Notes: generated by a model not told the origin, from the letters alone. A DNA stretch of 34,102 nucleotides from Oscillospiraceae bacterium (GCA_017455685.1 JAFSZH010000085.1:1-34102); one strand, 5' to 3'; numbered from the stretch's first letter, positions 1-7,969 are shown. Translations and numbers: made by a program.

Positions 1-1
1 A

Positions 2-448
2 GAAAAGCGCCTGTGCTATGAGGGCATCCCCACCTTTGCCCCGGAGCACTTCGCGGCCTTTGAGCGGAAGGACACCATGAAGCGCAAGCAGTTCGAGACC
101 GGCATCCGTCAGATCGCCCAGGAGGGCGCCATCCAGATCTTCCACGAGCCCAACACCGGCCTGGAGGAGGTCATCGTCGGCGTGGTGGGTGAGCTGCAGT
201 TCGAGGTGCTGGAGTACCGTCTGCAGAGCGAGTATTCCACCGCCGTGCGCCGCCGTGGTCTGCCCTATGAGAACATCCGCTGGATCGTCAGCGACACCGA
301 CCCCTCCACGCTGCTCCTGACCCGGGACACCAAGTGGGTGCAGGATTTCAAGGGCCACGACCTGCTGCTCTTCGGCGGGGAATGGAACATCGCCTACACC
401 CTCAAGCAGAACCCCGGCCTGGAGCTGGCGGCCTTTTCCAGAGAATGA
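2..448 (+). CDS. prfC: Peptide chain release factor 3, C-terminal part (cut by window edge)
   Basis: The reading frame is open from base 2 to the stop at 446-448, giving 148 codons of the C-terminal end of RF3, the GTPase that recycles RF1/RF2 from the ribosome after termination. The visible part matches the end of domain III as I know it: a KDTMKRKQF segment, the VGVVGELQFEVLEYRL block typical of RF3, and the conserved final stretch with WIVSD. The GTPase domain lies upstream, outside the window. The stop overlaps the truA start (ATGA at 445-448), so the two are probably translationally coupled. No truncation or frameshift is seen in the visible part. Confidence 0.93.
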   Translation, partial: EKRLCYEGIPTFAPEHFAAFERKDTMKRKQFETGIRQIAQEGAIQIFHEPNTGLEEVIVGVVGELQFEVLEYRLQSEYSTAVRRRGLPYENIRWIVSDTDPSTLLLTRDTKWVQDFKGHDLLLFGGEWNIAYTLKQNPGLELAAFSRE

Positions 449-1221
449 AGCGGACCTTCAGACTGACGCTCTGCTACGACGGCACCCGTTACCGGGGCTG
501 GCAGAAGCAGGGGAACACGGATGCCACCATCCAGGGCAAGCTGGAAACGCTGCTGAGTCGGCTGCTCTCCCAGCCCGTGGCGGTCCACGGCTCCGGCCGC
601 ACCGACGCCGGGGTCCACGCCCGGGCCCAGACCGCCTCCTTTCGGGCGGACACGGCGCTCTCCTGCGCGGAGCTGCTCTCCGCTCTGCGGGAGTACCTGC
701 CGGAGGATATCGGGGCGCTGTCGCTGCAGGAAGCGCCCGAGCGCTTCCACGCCCGGCTGTGGGCCAGAGAAAAGACCTACGTTTACCGGGTCTGGAACAG
801 CGCCGAGCCCTGCGTGTTCGAGCGAAAATACGTATACGTCTATCCCCGGCCCCTGGACGCCGCGGCCATGGCCCGGGCGGGGGAGAAGCTCCGGGGCCGG
901 CACGATTTTTCCGCTTTCTCCACCGGAAAAAAGACCGGCGGGGAAGCCGTCCGCACGATTTACGACGTCAGCGTGGAACAGACGGGGCCGGAAATACGTC
1001 TTACCTTCCGGGGAGACGGGTTCCTCTACAACATGGTCCGTATCCTCACCGGCACCCTGCTGGAGATCGGCGCGGGGGACCGGAGCGAAGACGATGTTGA
1101 GGAGATCCTCGCCTCCCGGGACCGCGCCCGGGCGGGCTTCACCGCCCCGGCCCGGGGCCTGTGGCTGTGGGACGTGGGATATGCCGAAAAGCCGGGAGAG
1201 CCCGGAGAAAAACTGTCTTGA
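445..1221 (+). CDS. truA: tRNA pseudouridine(38-40) synthase TruA
   Basis: This 258-residue protein makes pseudouridine at positions 38-40 of the tRNA anticodon arm. The TruA hallmark GSGRTDAGVHA lies at about residues 49-59 with catalytic Asp54. Other family blocks are YDGTRYRGWQ at residues 11-20, KTYVYRV, the HDFSAFS block and FLYNMVRILTGTLLEIG near the C terminus. The length is normal. An upstream in-frame ATG at 334 lies inside prfC and would add a junk N terminus. The ATG at 445 gives the standard TruA start (MKRTFRLTLCYDG) and overlaps the prfC stop by 4 bases, which suggests coupled translation. Confidence 0.95.
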   Translation: MKRTFRLTLCYDGTRYRGWQKQGNTDATIQGKLETLLSRLLSQPVAVHGSGRTDAGVHARAQTASFRADTALSCAELLSALREYLPEDIGALSLQEAPERFHARLWAREKTYVYRVWNSAEPCVFERKYVYVYPRPLDAAAMARAGEKLRGRHDFSAFSTGKKTGGEAVRTIYDVSVEQTGPEIRLTFRGDGFLYNMVRILTGTLLEIGAGDRSEDDVEEILASRDRARAGFTAPARGLWLWDVGYAEKPGEPGEKLS

Positions 1222-1272
1222 ACCCCGCAGTACGGGGAAATTATAAAATCATCCGTTGAAGGAGATCAGAGA

Positions 1273-2151
1273 GTGAAAAAGTATCTGACCCGGGAGGGCG
1301 GCGCCACCGTCACGGTGTTCGTCCCCTACGACTGCAACAATCACTGCCCGTTCTGCATCAATAAGCAGGAATACCGCAACCGGGAGGGCTTCAGCACCGA
1401 GAAGGTGTGCGAGAGCATCCGCATGCTCGACGGGATCACCCCCCGCTGCGACTTCGTCTTTACCGGCGGCGAGCCCTTCGCCAACCCGGACGATCTGCAG
1501 GTCATGCTCGACTGCGTGCCCGACACCCACCGTGTGTTCATCAACACAACGCTGCCCGTGTCCGAGCTGTTCCCCGAGGAGCGGATCATCGAGTTCACCG
1601 AGCGGAACAAGAACAAGATCACCTGCATCAATGTTTCCCGCCATATGAAGCGCTACGTGGAGGAGAGCAACGACTCCCTGCTGGCGGCGCTGCACGTGCC
1701 CGTGCGGGTGAACTGCGTGCTGTTCAAGGAATACCCCCACGACGGCATGAAGGAGTTTGCCGACCGCTTCGGCAAGTACGGCATCCCCATCCAGTTCCGG
1801 GCGGACTACACCATCACAACGCTGGAGAACCTCTACCAGCGGGAGGGAGACGCCATCCTGGCCGATCTGATGAAGAACTTCACCTATCTGGGCCTGGACG
1901 GCTGCCGCATCCGCTGCGGCTACCATTTCGACAACAACGGCCAGCACATCGCCTACCACCGGACCCTACCCTATTCCACCCTGCCCGTGAACGTGGACGG
2001 GGAGGAGTACGACGTGCTCTACGACGTGCTCATCAAGCAGAACGGCGATCCCCACTCCGACTGGACCTACGTGCCCCTGGACGTGGAGGCCTACCGGAAC
2101 GTGCGCTTCGAGCCCTACGATCTGAAGGTGCTGGAAGGCCGGATCGAGTAA
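1273..2151 (+). CDS. Small radical SAM domain protein, function unknown
   Basis: This 292-residue protein carries a radical SAM [4Fe-4S] motif, CNNHCPFC, with Cys21, Cys25 and Cys28, followed by the FTGGEPF (GGE) block that binds SAM. It therefore very likely cleaves SAM reductively. Two further cysteines sit in an LDGCRIRCG segment near residues 211-217, too few for a full SPASM domain. The start is a GTG with GGAG at 1261-1264 upstream. The gene stands alone between truA and corA, so its neighbours do not reveal the substrate. The distal part (YHFDNNGQH, then VNVDGEEYDVLYDVL) is not one I can assign to a characterised subfamily. It could act on a peptide, a nucleotide or a small metabolite. 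Confidence 0.82.
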   Translation: MKKYLTREGGATVTVFVPYDCNNHCPFCINKQEYRNREGFSTEKVCESIRMLDGITPRCDFVFTGGEPFANPDDLQVMLDCVPDTHRVFINTTLPVSELFPEERIIEFTERNKNKITCINVSRHMKRYVEESNDSLLAALHVPVRVNCVLFKEYPHDGMKEFADRFGKYGIPIQFRADYTITTLENLYQREGDAILADLMKNFTYLGLDGCRIRCGYHFDNNGQHIAYHRTLPYSTLPVNVDGEEYDVLYDVLIKQNGDPHSDWTYVPLDVEAYRNVRFEPYDLKVLEGRIE

Positions 2152-2170
2152 TATTATGTAAACTCACAGC

Positions 2171-2196
2171 GGGCGGCAGCTCTGCCGCCCGATTTT
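2171..2196 (+). terminator. Hairpin after the radical SAM gene
   Basis: An 8-bp perfect stem (GGGCGGCA, loop GCTC, TGCCGCCC) is followed by GATTTT, 19 bases after the radical SAM stop and 17 bases before the corA ATG. It fits a weak intrinsic terminator or attenuator. The U-run is short, so readthrough into corA is likely. Confidence 0.55.
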
Positions 2197-2212
2197 CAAC
2201 GGGAGAGCGGTC

Positions 2213-3130
2213 ATGTACTATCTCATCAAGGAAACGCTGGAACCCTGTTCGCTGGAGGCGCTGACGGGCGCCGAATATCCGTACGCCGCCGTCCTCACCC
2301 CGGAGGAGTGGCGGCAGCAGCGGGACAGCTTCACCATGGGCATCGATATGGATTCGGGGGTCACGCCGCCCCGGCTGACCCGGGCCATCGTGAACTACGA
2401 CTCCCTCACCGGCAGCATTTACATCCCCCAGCCGGGGTACGACGAGTCGGTGGAGGGGAGCTTCGCCTTTGCTTTGGACGAAAAGGGCGTGGTGTTCATC
2501 GACGAGTCGGGTCTGGCCGCCCGGCTGACGGAGACCATCGCCCAGACGAAGAAATGGCGCATGCCCAGCCTGGAGAGGTTTCTCTACGATTTCCTGGAGC
2601 TGATCATCCAGGACGACCTTGGCCGACTGGAGAATCTGGAGCACACTCTGGAGGGCATGGAGCAGGAGATCCTGTCCGACGCGTCGGAGGGGACCTTTGA
2701 CCGGCTCAACGACATCCGGGGGGAGCTGCTGGATCTGCATCTGCACTACGGCCAGCTCATCGACATGGGCCAGGAGCTGTGGGAGAATGAGAACGGCTTT
2801 TTCCGGGAGGAAAACCTGCGCTTCTTCCGCATGTTCACCGAGCGGGCCGGACGGCTTCGGGACACGGTCTACTCCCTCCGGGAATACACGGTCCAGCTCA
2901 GGGATCTGATCCAGGCCCGGATCGACGTGAAGCAGAACCGCATCATGACCCTGCTGACGGTGATCACCACCATCTTCACGCCTCTGACCCTGCTCACCGG
3001 CTGGTACGGCATGAACTTCAAATACATGCCGGAACTGGAATACCGCATCAGCTATCCCATCGTCATTCTGGTCAGTCTGGCCATCGCCCTGGGCTGTATC
3101 GCCTGGTTCAAGAAGAAAAAGTGGCTGTAA
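2213..3130 (+). CDS. corA: CorA-family divalent metal ion transporter
   Basis: This 305-residue inner-membrane protein belongs to the CorA family (Mg2+, Co2+ or Ni2+ channel-type uptake, homopentamer). Residues 1 to about 240 form the soluble funnel domain with long helices rich in Glu, Arg and Leu. Two C-terminal membrane segments follow (MTLLTVITTIFTPLTLLTG and a YPIVILVSLAIALGCIAWF segment). The signature GMN is present in WYGMNF directly after the first segment, and MPE follows in the periplasmic loop. A basic tail (KKKKWL) ends the protein. The ATG has only a modest ribosome site (GGGAGAG at 2201). The length and the GMN motif support a functional transporter. Ion preference cannot be read from the sequence. 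Confidence 0.9.
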   Translation: MYYLIKETLEPCSLEALTGAEYPYAAVLTPEEWRQQRDSFTMGIDMDSGVTPPRLTRAIVNYDSLTGSIYIPQPGYDESVEGSFAFALDEKGVVFIDESGLAARLTETIAQTKKWRMPSLERFLYDFLELIIQDDLGRLENLEHTLEGMEQEILSDASEGTFDRLNDIRGELLDLHLHYGQLIDMGQELWENENGFFREENLRFFRMFTERAGRLRDTVYSLREYTVQLRDLIQARIDVKQNRIMTLLTVITTIFTPLTLLTGWYGMNFKYMPELEYRISYPIVILVSLAIALGCIAWFKKKKWL

Positions 3131-3148
3131 ATCCAACCAAATTGTGAA

Positions 3149-3181
3149 TTTTTAGCAGACGGAGCCTCCGTCTGCTAAAAA
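3149..3181. terminator. Bidirectional intrinsic terminator after corA
   Basis: A perfect 15-bp inverted repeat (arms 3149-3163 and 3167-3181, loop GCC) starts with five T and ends with five A. The T-run needed for termination is therefore best formed on the minus strand; on the plus strand the arm itself ends in A. It lies 18 bases after the corA stop and directly before the chaperonin promoter. Confidence 0.6.
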
Positions 3182-3185
3182 TCTA

Positions 3186-3214
3186 TGGACATTTGGAGAG
3201 AGATGGAGTATAGT
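3186..3214 (+). promoter_or_regulatory. Sigma-A type promoter of the GroEL-like gene
   Basis: TGGACA at 3186-3191 and TATAGT at 3209-3214 are 17 bp apart and lie 60 bp before the chaperonin ATG. The leader holds a small hairpin (TTGCCG, loop GTTTTT, CGGCAA, 3243-3260) that directly touches the GAGGAGG ribosome site. No CIRCE element (TTAGCACTC-N9-GAGTGCTAA) is visible, unlike most groESL promoters of Firmicutes. Confidence 0.6.
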
Positions 3215-3274
3215 AAAGAAGCTGTCAAAGCAAAACCATGATTTGCCGGTTTTTCGGCAAGAGGAGGATATACG

Positions 3275-4858
3275 ATGGCGAAAATCATTTTTGACCCGGA
3301 ACTGGCTCAACAGCTCCGGACCGGAACGGAAAAGGTGGGCAAGCTGGTCTCGCCCAACTTCGGGCCTCTTGGCCGCAACACGATCCGGGATCAGAAATAT
3401 GACCTGCCTCTGGTGGCCAACTCCGGGCGGAAGGTGCTCAAGGAGCTGGCGCTTCCCGGGGACGGGGAGAACGTGTCCGCGGTGCTGCTGCGGGAAGCGG
3501 CGCTGAACATCTCCGACCACTACGGCGACGGCGCCCTGACCACCGCGGTGCTGGCCCAGGCGCTGATCATCGCCGGGCAGAAGCTGATCGCCGCGGGCTA
3601 CAACCCCATGCAGCTGCGCAAGGGCATCCACGCCCTGCTGCCCCAGGCCGGCCCCCTGCTGGAGGAGATGAGCGTGCCCCTCGATGACGAATTGATGGAG
3701 AAGTTCGCCCGGGTCACCGCCAAGAACGAGGAAGTGGGCGTCAACGTGGTCAAGGCCTGCCGCCAGGTGGGCACCGACGGCATCATCACCGTGCTGGACA
3801 GCCAGGCCCGGGAGACCGTGCTGAATCTGTGGGACGGCGTGCGCTACGACTACGGCCTTTACAACATGATCTTCGCCACGGACGGCGAGCGCAAGCGCGC
3901 CGTGCTGGAAAAGCCCTACGTGCTGCTGTGCAACGTGAAGATCCAGAACATCCGCCAGATCCAGAAGATCCTGGAGGACGTAGTCCGCCAGCGGGCGTCC
4001 CTGCTGATCATCGCCCAGGACGTGAGCGACGAGGTCATGCGCATCCTGGCCGCCAACGCGGCCCGGGGCGTGCTGAAGGTCTGCATCGGCAAGGGCCCCG
4101 GCTTCGGCGACACCCGTCGGCGGAACATGACCGCTCTGGCCGCCAAGACCGGCTCCATGCTCTACGAGGACGGCATGGGCCGCACGCTGGAGGAATGCGG
4201 GCTGGAGATCTGCGCCCAGGTGAACTACGCCGAGCTGGACAAGGACCAGACCGTGCTGCAGGGCTTCACCAAAGAAAACCCGGAGCTGGTGGAGATCCTG
4301 CGGAAGCAGACGCTGGAAAAGCGCAGCACCGTCACCGACGAGGACGAGGTGGAGAAGCTGGAGCTCACCCTCTCCATCCTCAACGGCAAGACCGCCGAGA
4401 TTCAGGTGGGCGCCGTTATCGAGTATGAGATGTTCGAGAAGAAATATCTCTACGAGAACACCATCCGCGCCGTGCAGAACGCGGCCAAGTCCGGCCTGGT
4501 GCCGGGCGCGGGCAGCGCGTTCCTGTGGCTGGGCGAAAAGCTTCGTCCCGAGGCGGAGAAGCTCACCGGCGCGGAGCGGGAAGGGGCGGTGTGCCTGTGC
4601 GAAGCCCTGGCCATCCCCGCCAAGCTCCTGGCCGACAACGCCGGGGAAGACGGCAATTTCATCGTGAAGCAGCTGCTGGAGCTGGGCGATCCCCGGAAGG
4701 GCTACGACGTGCTGGACAGGGAGATCACGGACCTGCAGGAGAAGGGCATCATGACCCCCTGCAACGCCGCCCGCTCCATGGTGGAGATCGCCGTGGAGAC
4801 CGCCGCATCCATCTGGACCACCGGCGCCGCCGTAGTGTCCAAAAAGAAGCCTGAGTGA
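3275..4858 (+). CDS. Divergent GroEL-like (Cpn60) chaperonin with altered ATPase residues
   Basis: This 527-residue protein aligns end to end with group I chaperonins: GPLGRN (residues 30-35), GDGALTTAVLAQ (84-95), NPMQLRKGI, LLIIAQDVSDE (243-253), GPGFGDTRRR (274-283) and VGAVIEYE. The key sites differ from E. coli GroEL in my by-eye alignment. Asp52 (TKDG) is Ser50 (ANSG). Asp87 is kept as Asp85. Asp398 is Asn395 (YLYENTIRA). Asp495 is Thr494. GGG near residue 415 is GAG (411-413), and the GGM tail is missing (it ends SKKKPE). There is no groES beside it. It is a single-gene unit with its own promoter and a strong GAGGAGG site. By established knowledge, loss of Asp398 in GroEL nearly abolishes ATP hydrolysis. 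I infer a paralog that may bind ATP but cycle slowly or differently, not the main GroEL. Confidence 0.9.
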   Translation: MAKIIFDPELAQQLRTGTEKVGKLVSPNFGPLGRNTIRDQKYDLPLVANSGRKVLKELALPGDGENVSAVLLREAALNISDHYGDGALTTAVLAQALIIAGQKLIAAGYNPMQLRKGIHALLPQAGPLLEEMSVPLDDELMEKFARVTAKNEEVGVNVVKACRQVGTDGIITVLDSQARETVLNLWDGVRYDYGLYNMIFATDGERKRAVLEKPYVLLCNVKIQNIRQIQKILEDVVRQRASLLIIAQDVSDEVMRILAANAARGVLKVCIGKGPGFGDTRRRNMTALAAKTGSMLYEDGMGRTLEECGLEICAQVNYAELDKDQTVLQGFTKENPELVEILRKQTLEKRSTVTDEDEVEKLELTLSILNGKTAEIQVGAVIEYEMFEKKYLYENTIRAVQNAAKSGLVPGAGSAFLWLGEKLRPEAEKLTGAEREGAVCLCEALAIPAKLLADNAGEDGNFIVKQLLELGDPRKGYDVLDREITDLQEKGIMTPCNAARSMVEIAVETAASIWTTGAAVVSKKKPE

Positions 4859-4872
4859 TTCTTCAAAACGAT

Positions 4873-4909
4873 AAGCGCCGTTTCCGGTCCTGCGGAAACG
4901 GCGCTTTTT
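4873..4909. terminator. Bidirectional terminator between chaperonin gene and gluQ
   Basis: A 14-bp perfect stem (4873-4886 with 4893-4906, loop GTCCTG) is flanked by A on the left and T on the right. It sits between the convergent chaperonin and gluQ genes and can serve both. Confidence 0.85.
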
Positions 4910-4910
4910 C

Positions 4911-5828
4911 CTAAGAGCCCAGGGAGATCGGGATATCTTCCAGAGGGACCCTGTCCCAGGAGAAGAGCGGGATCAGCTCGTCCGGGGAGCAGGGAGCTTC
5001 CTCTTCCAGCAGCCCGGCGGCGAAGGCCAGCCTGCCGGTCAGCTCCCCGGGGGAAAACCTCTCCCGCAGAAGTCCCATATCCAGATCCCTGTCCCGCTTG
5101 CTCAACCGCCGCCCGTCCGGGGCGGTGAGCAGGGGCACGTGGGCGTACCGGGGCGGGGCCGCGCCCAGCAGCCGGTAGAGATAGAGCTGACGGGGCGTGG
5201 AGGAGAGCAGGTCCCGGCCGCGGACCACCTCCGTGACCCCCGCGTCGATATCATCGGCCACCACCGCCAGCTGGTAGGCGAACACTCCGTCCGCCCGGCG
5301 GAGGATGAAATCCCCGCACTCGGCGGCCAGGTTTTCCTCGCAGGGACCGTAATGCCCGTCGGTAAAGGCAACGACCTCGTCCGGTACTGCCAGCCGCCAG
5401 AGCGGCGGCCGCAGCGCGGTCCGGGCCCGGCGCTGGGCCTCCGTCAAGGCTCGGCAGGTGCCGGGGTAAATGGGATGGCCGTCGGAGGCGTGGGGGGCGT
5501 TGGCCGCGTTTTTCAGATCGCCCCGGGTGCACCAGCAGGGGAAGACCCGGCCGGTCTCCTCCAACCGGCGGAGGATATCGCAGTAATAGTCGGTCCGGGT
5601 GCTCTGGGCGGGCTGTTCCCGATCCCAGCCGAGCCCCATCCATTCCAGATCGGAGCGGAGGATATCCGCGTTTTCCGCGCTGCACCGGGCCGTGTCCAGG
5701 TCCTCGATGCGCAGCAGCATCTCGCCGCCCCGGCTCCGCACGGAGAGCCAGGCAAGGAGCGCCGAGAAAAGATTGCCCAGATGCATCCGCCCGCTGGGGG
5801 TGGGGGCAAAGCGGCCCAGCTCCGGCAT
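4911..5828 (-). CDS. gluQ: Glutamyl-Q tRNA(Asp) synthetase
   Basis: This 305-residue protein is a truncated glutamyl-tRNA-synthetase-like enzyme that attaches glutamate to queuosine in the anticodon of tRNA(Asp). It has the class I signature (RFAPTPSGRMHLGNL, with HLGN as the HIGH motif), RIEDLDTARC for substrate recognition, and RLSKRD in place of KMSKS. Zinc-type residues are seen as CWC (about residues 97-99) and, further on, YPGTC. It lacks the anticodon-binding domain of GltX, and its length is typical of GluQ. A good AAAGGAGG site precedes the ATG. The gene is divergent from the pseudouridine synthase gene, with 68 bp between the starts. Queuosine biosynthesis genes are not in this window. 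Confidence 0.93.
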   Translation of the reverse strand: MPELGRFAPTPSGRMHLGNLFSALLAWLSVRSRGGEMLLRIEDLDTARCSAENADILRSDLEWMGLGWDREQPAQSTRTDYYCDILRRLEETGRVFPCWCTRGDLKNAANAPHASDGHPIYPGTCRALTEAQRRARTALRPPLWRLAVPDEVVAFTDGHYGPCEENLAAECGDFILRRADGVFAYQLAVVADDIDAGVTEVVRGRDLLSSTPRQLYLYRLLGAAPPRYAHVPLLTAPDGRRLSKRDRDLDMGLLRERFSPGELTGRLAFAAGLLEEEAPCSPDELIPLFSWDRVPLEDIPISLGS

Positions 5829-5858
5829 ATCCCGTCCTCCTTTCAGATCTTTTTCCCC

Positions 5859-5864
5859 ATCATA
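5859..5864 (-). promoter_or_regulatory. Probable extended -10 of the gluQ promoter
   Basis: Read on the minus strand, TGGTATGAT gives an extended -10 box, 30 bp before the gluQ ATG. A clear -35 is not seen. Confidence 0.45.
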
Positions 5865-5896
5865 CCACAGACCGGCCGGAAAGGAAATCGGAAAAA

Positions 5897-6784
5897 ATGA
5901 GCGAGACTGTACCCAGATACGTATCCTGTACCGTCCCCGCCGCTTTGGCGGGCCGCCGGGTCGGAGGGCTGTGCAAGACGCAGCTGCGCATTTCGGAGCG
6001 GGTGCTCGCCTCGGTGAAGCAGCGCCCCGGCGGCATCCTGCTCAACGGCGAGAGCGTTCACACCGACCGGATCGTGCGGGAAGGGGACGTGCTCGCCGTC
6101 CGGGTGGACGACTGGAATGGAGAAAACGCCGCCGCTCCTGCGGACGTGCCGCTGCAGATCGTCTATGAGGACGAGGACCTGGCGGTGATCGAAAAGCCCG
6201 CCGGCATGGCCGTCCACGGCTCGGCGGCGGGTACGGGCGCGACCCTGGCCAACGCTCTTGCCTTCCGCTGGGGGAGGGCGCAGCCCTTCCACCCGGTCCA
6301 CCGGCTGGACCGGGGAACCTCGGGACTGATGGTCGTGGCCAAAAGCGCCTACGCTCACGAGCTGCTCCGCCGGGAGCTGGACCGGGGCGAGCTCCGGCGG
6401 GAGTATCTGGCGCTGACCGACGGGCTGCCGGAGCCCGCCGCAGGGACCGTCTGCCGCCCCATCGGCCGGGAGCCGGGCCACCTCACCCACCGCCGGGTGT
6501 CGGAGGACGGCAAGCGCGCCGAGACCGTGTATGAGACGGTACGCGCCGCCCGCGGCGTCGCGCTGGTGCGGCTTCGTCTCCTCACCGGCCGCACCCACCA
6601 GATCCGGGTGCATATGGCTTCCCTGGGCTGCCCGCTGCTGGGGGACGCCCTATACGGCGGCAGGACGGACGCCCTCTCCCACCCGGCGCTCCATTCCGCT
6701 TTTCTTGAATTATGTCAACCTATAACCGGCGAAAAACTGACGTTTTCGTCGGAACCGCCCGAAGAATGGCAAGAGCTCTGCTGA
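5897..6784 (+). CDS. RluA-family pseudouridine synthase
   Basis: This 295-residue protein combines an S4-like RNA-binding part (about residues 28-75, ending VREGDVLAVRV) with an RluA catalytic domain. The signature HRLDRGTSGLMVVAK starts at residue 135 and holds catalytic Asp138. KPAGMAVHG (100-108) and RLLTGRTHQIRVHMA are the other hallmarks. It converts uridine to pseudouridine in rRNA or tRNA. Which site (RluC, RluD or YlyB/YjbO-like) cannot be told. The ATG at 5897 has AAGGAA 12 bases upstream, which is acceptable. The last codons and stop form the left arm of a perfect hairpin. Confidence 0.92.
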   Translation: MSETVPRYVSCTVPAALAGRRVGGLCKTQLRISERVLASVKQRPGGILLNGESVHTDRIVREGDVLAVRVDDWNGENAAAPADVPLQIVYEDEDLAVIEKPAGMAVHGSAAGTGATLANALAFRWGRAQPFHPVHRLDRGTSGLMVVAKSAYAHELLRRELDRGELRREYLALTDGLPEPAAGTVCRPIGREPGHLTHRRVSEDGKRAETVYETVRAARGVALVRLRLLTGRTHQIRVHMASLGCPLLGDALYGGRTDALSHPALHSAFLELCQPITGEKLTFSSEPPEEWQELC

Positions 6785-6801
6785 AAAGCAGAGCTCTTGC
6801 C
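6768..6801. terminator. Perfect 15-bp hairpin over the rluA-type stop codon, no U-run
   Basis: Arms at 6768-6782 and 6787-6801 pair perfectly around a GAAA tetraloop. The TGA stop (6782-6784) lies at the top of the stem. Neither strand has a T-run after the stem, so classic intrinsic termination is doubtful. It may stabilise 3' ends of the two convergent mRNAs or mark a processing site. Confidence 0.5.
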
Positions 6802-6816
6802 GCATATACGAAAGCC

Positions 6817-7434
6817 TTACAGGCCGGCGCAGTACGAACGCAGATCTTCAAAGGGCTCCAGCACGGAATCCCTGCGCAGATACAGCGGGTGGTGGGGGTG
6901 GCCTTTTTTGGAGCGCGGCCCGGCGGTGAACCATTCCGCACCGTACTCCTCGCCCACGGCGATCATGTCCTCCACGCACCGGGGCAGGTAGGGCCGCTGC
7001 TCGATAACGCTGCCCCAGGCAGCCCACACCGCCGGGCGACGGGGCAGGGAGGCCTCCAGCACGTACCGGAACGCGGCTAGGTTTTCCCGGTGAAGCTCCT
7101 CGTTCCGCGCCGTATCCATATCCTGGGGCCGGGTGGCCCGCTGGGCGTACACGTTGAACATGATGAAGCTGTCGTAGCCATTGCCCCGGGCGATGCGCTC
7201 CACGGATTTGAGGGTGTTGTCCAGATCGTCGGGCGCGGCGGTGGAGGGGTTGACCCCGATGCAGATCAGCGGCCGCTGCCCCCGGGTACCCAGTATGTAC
7301 CGGTATTCCGTGTAGAAGTCCGGGACGTAGATCCATGCCGCGGGATCGTAGTCCCCCCGGCGGCCGCTCAATTCCAGCGCCCGGGCAAAGGGCAGCAGCT
7401 CCAGCTCCTGGGTGGGGGCGGAGGGGATGTGCAT
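6817..7434 (-). CDS. DUF1643 family protein
   Basis: This 205-residue protein shows the DUF1643 core: a CIGVNPSTAAPDDLDNT block (about residues 58-74), an IARGNGYDSFIMFNVYAQRA block and DMDTARNEE. It continues with a WGSVIEQR stretch and HPLYLRRDS near the end. The family is widespread and its activity is, to my knowledge, unknown. The NPSTA block resembles a nucleotide- or sugar-binding loop, but that is inference. The ATG is preceded by GGGAGG. The gene lies 16 bp after the YgjP-type metallopeptidase gene and is the last gene of the operon started by the Big2 surface protein. Confidence 0.8.
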   Translation of the reverse strand: MHIPSAPTQELELLPFARALELSGRRGDYDPAAWIYVPDFYTEYRYILGTRGQRPLICIGVNPSTAAPDDLDNTLKSVERIARGNGYDSFIMFNVYAQRATRPQDMDTARNEELHRENLAAFRYVLEASLPRRPAVWAAWGSVIEQRPYLPRCVEDMIAVGEEYGAEWFTAGPRSKKGHPHHPLYLRRDSVLEPFEDLRSYCAGL

Positions 7435-7450
7435 GGCGTTTCCTCCCTTA

Positions 7451-7969
7451 TTATTTCCGCAGCAGCGCCCGGCGCTGCCGGTGATCCGGCATGACGGATT
7501 CGATGACGGCGTAAAAAGCGGGGGAATGGTCGTGGTGCCGGATGTGGGCCAGCTCGTGGACCACCACGTAGTCGATGGCCTCTTCCGGGTACTCCATCAG
7601 CCGCCAGGAAAAGCTCAGGGCGTTTTTTGCGCTGCAGCTGCCGAAACGGGTCCGGGCCCCGGTGACGGTGATGCGGGTGGGCCGGACGCCCAGCAGGGCG
7701 GCGTAGTGCTCCACCTTTCCCGGCAGGACCGCCTTGGCACGGCGGATGAGTTCTTTTCTCTCCTCCTCCGTGGGCTCGGGGTGGGCTGCCTGCCGCCGGG
7801 CCTGGCGTTCCTCGGCACGGCGGATCCAGTCCTCCTGCCGGGCCACGAACCGGCGGATCTGGCCGTCGGTGACGAACCGGGTGGCCCGGACGATCAGTTT
7901 CCCCTCCCGGTCCAGCTCCAAAGCGAGAGTCCGCCGGCTGGACCGGCGGACTTCATAGCTTCTATCCAT
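7451..7969 (-). CDS. YgjP-type (DUF45/M48-like) zinc metallopeptidase
   Basis: This 172-residue cytosolic protein has the zinc motif HELAH at residues 138-142 and a further His148 in HHDHSPAF, as in the YgjP/DUF45 family. The family's RTRFGSCS block (107-113) is also present, and the N-terminal half is rich in Arg and Glu. It is probably a metal-dependent protease; the substrate is unknown. The ATG at 7969 overlaps the stop of the upstream surface-protein gene (TGATG), so translation is coupled. A longer frame upstream of this ATG would lie wholly inside that gene and has no homologous content. Confidence 0.85.
   Translation of the reverse strand: MDRSYEVRRSSRRTLALELDREGKLIVRATRFVTDGQIRRFVARQEDWIRRAEERQARRQAAHPEPTEEERKELIRRAKAVLPGKVEHYAALLGVRPTRITVTGARTRFGSCSAKNALSFSWRLMEYPEEAIDYVVVHELAHIRHHDHSPAFYAVIESVMPDHRQRRALLRK

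Noticed and set aside
394-903. Long antisense open frames over truA, chaperonin, ABC and other genes
   Set aside because: High G+C leaves many open antisense frames; these have no ribosome site, low-complexity composition and no known motif, while the plus-strand genes are clear.
1223-1237. Small CCCCG/CGGGG hairpin after truA
   Set aside because: The stem is only 5 bp with no T-run; too weak to call a terminator.
3182-3274. CIRCE element upstream of the chaperonin gene
   Set aside because: No TTAGCACTC-N9-GAGTGCTAA repeat is present; the inverted repeat seen there is the terminator at 3149-3181.
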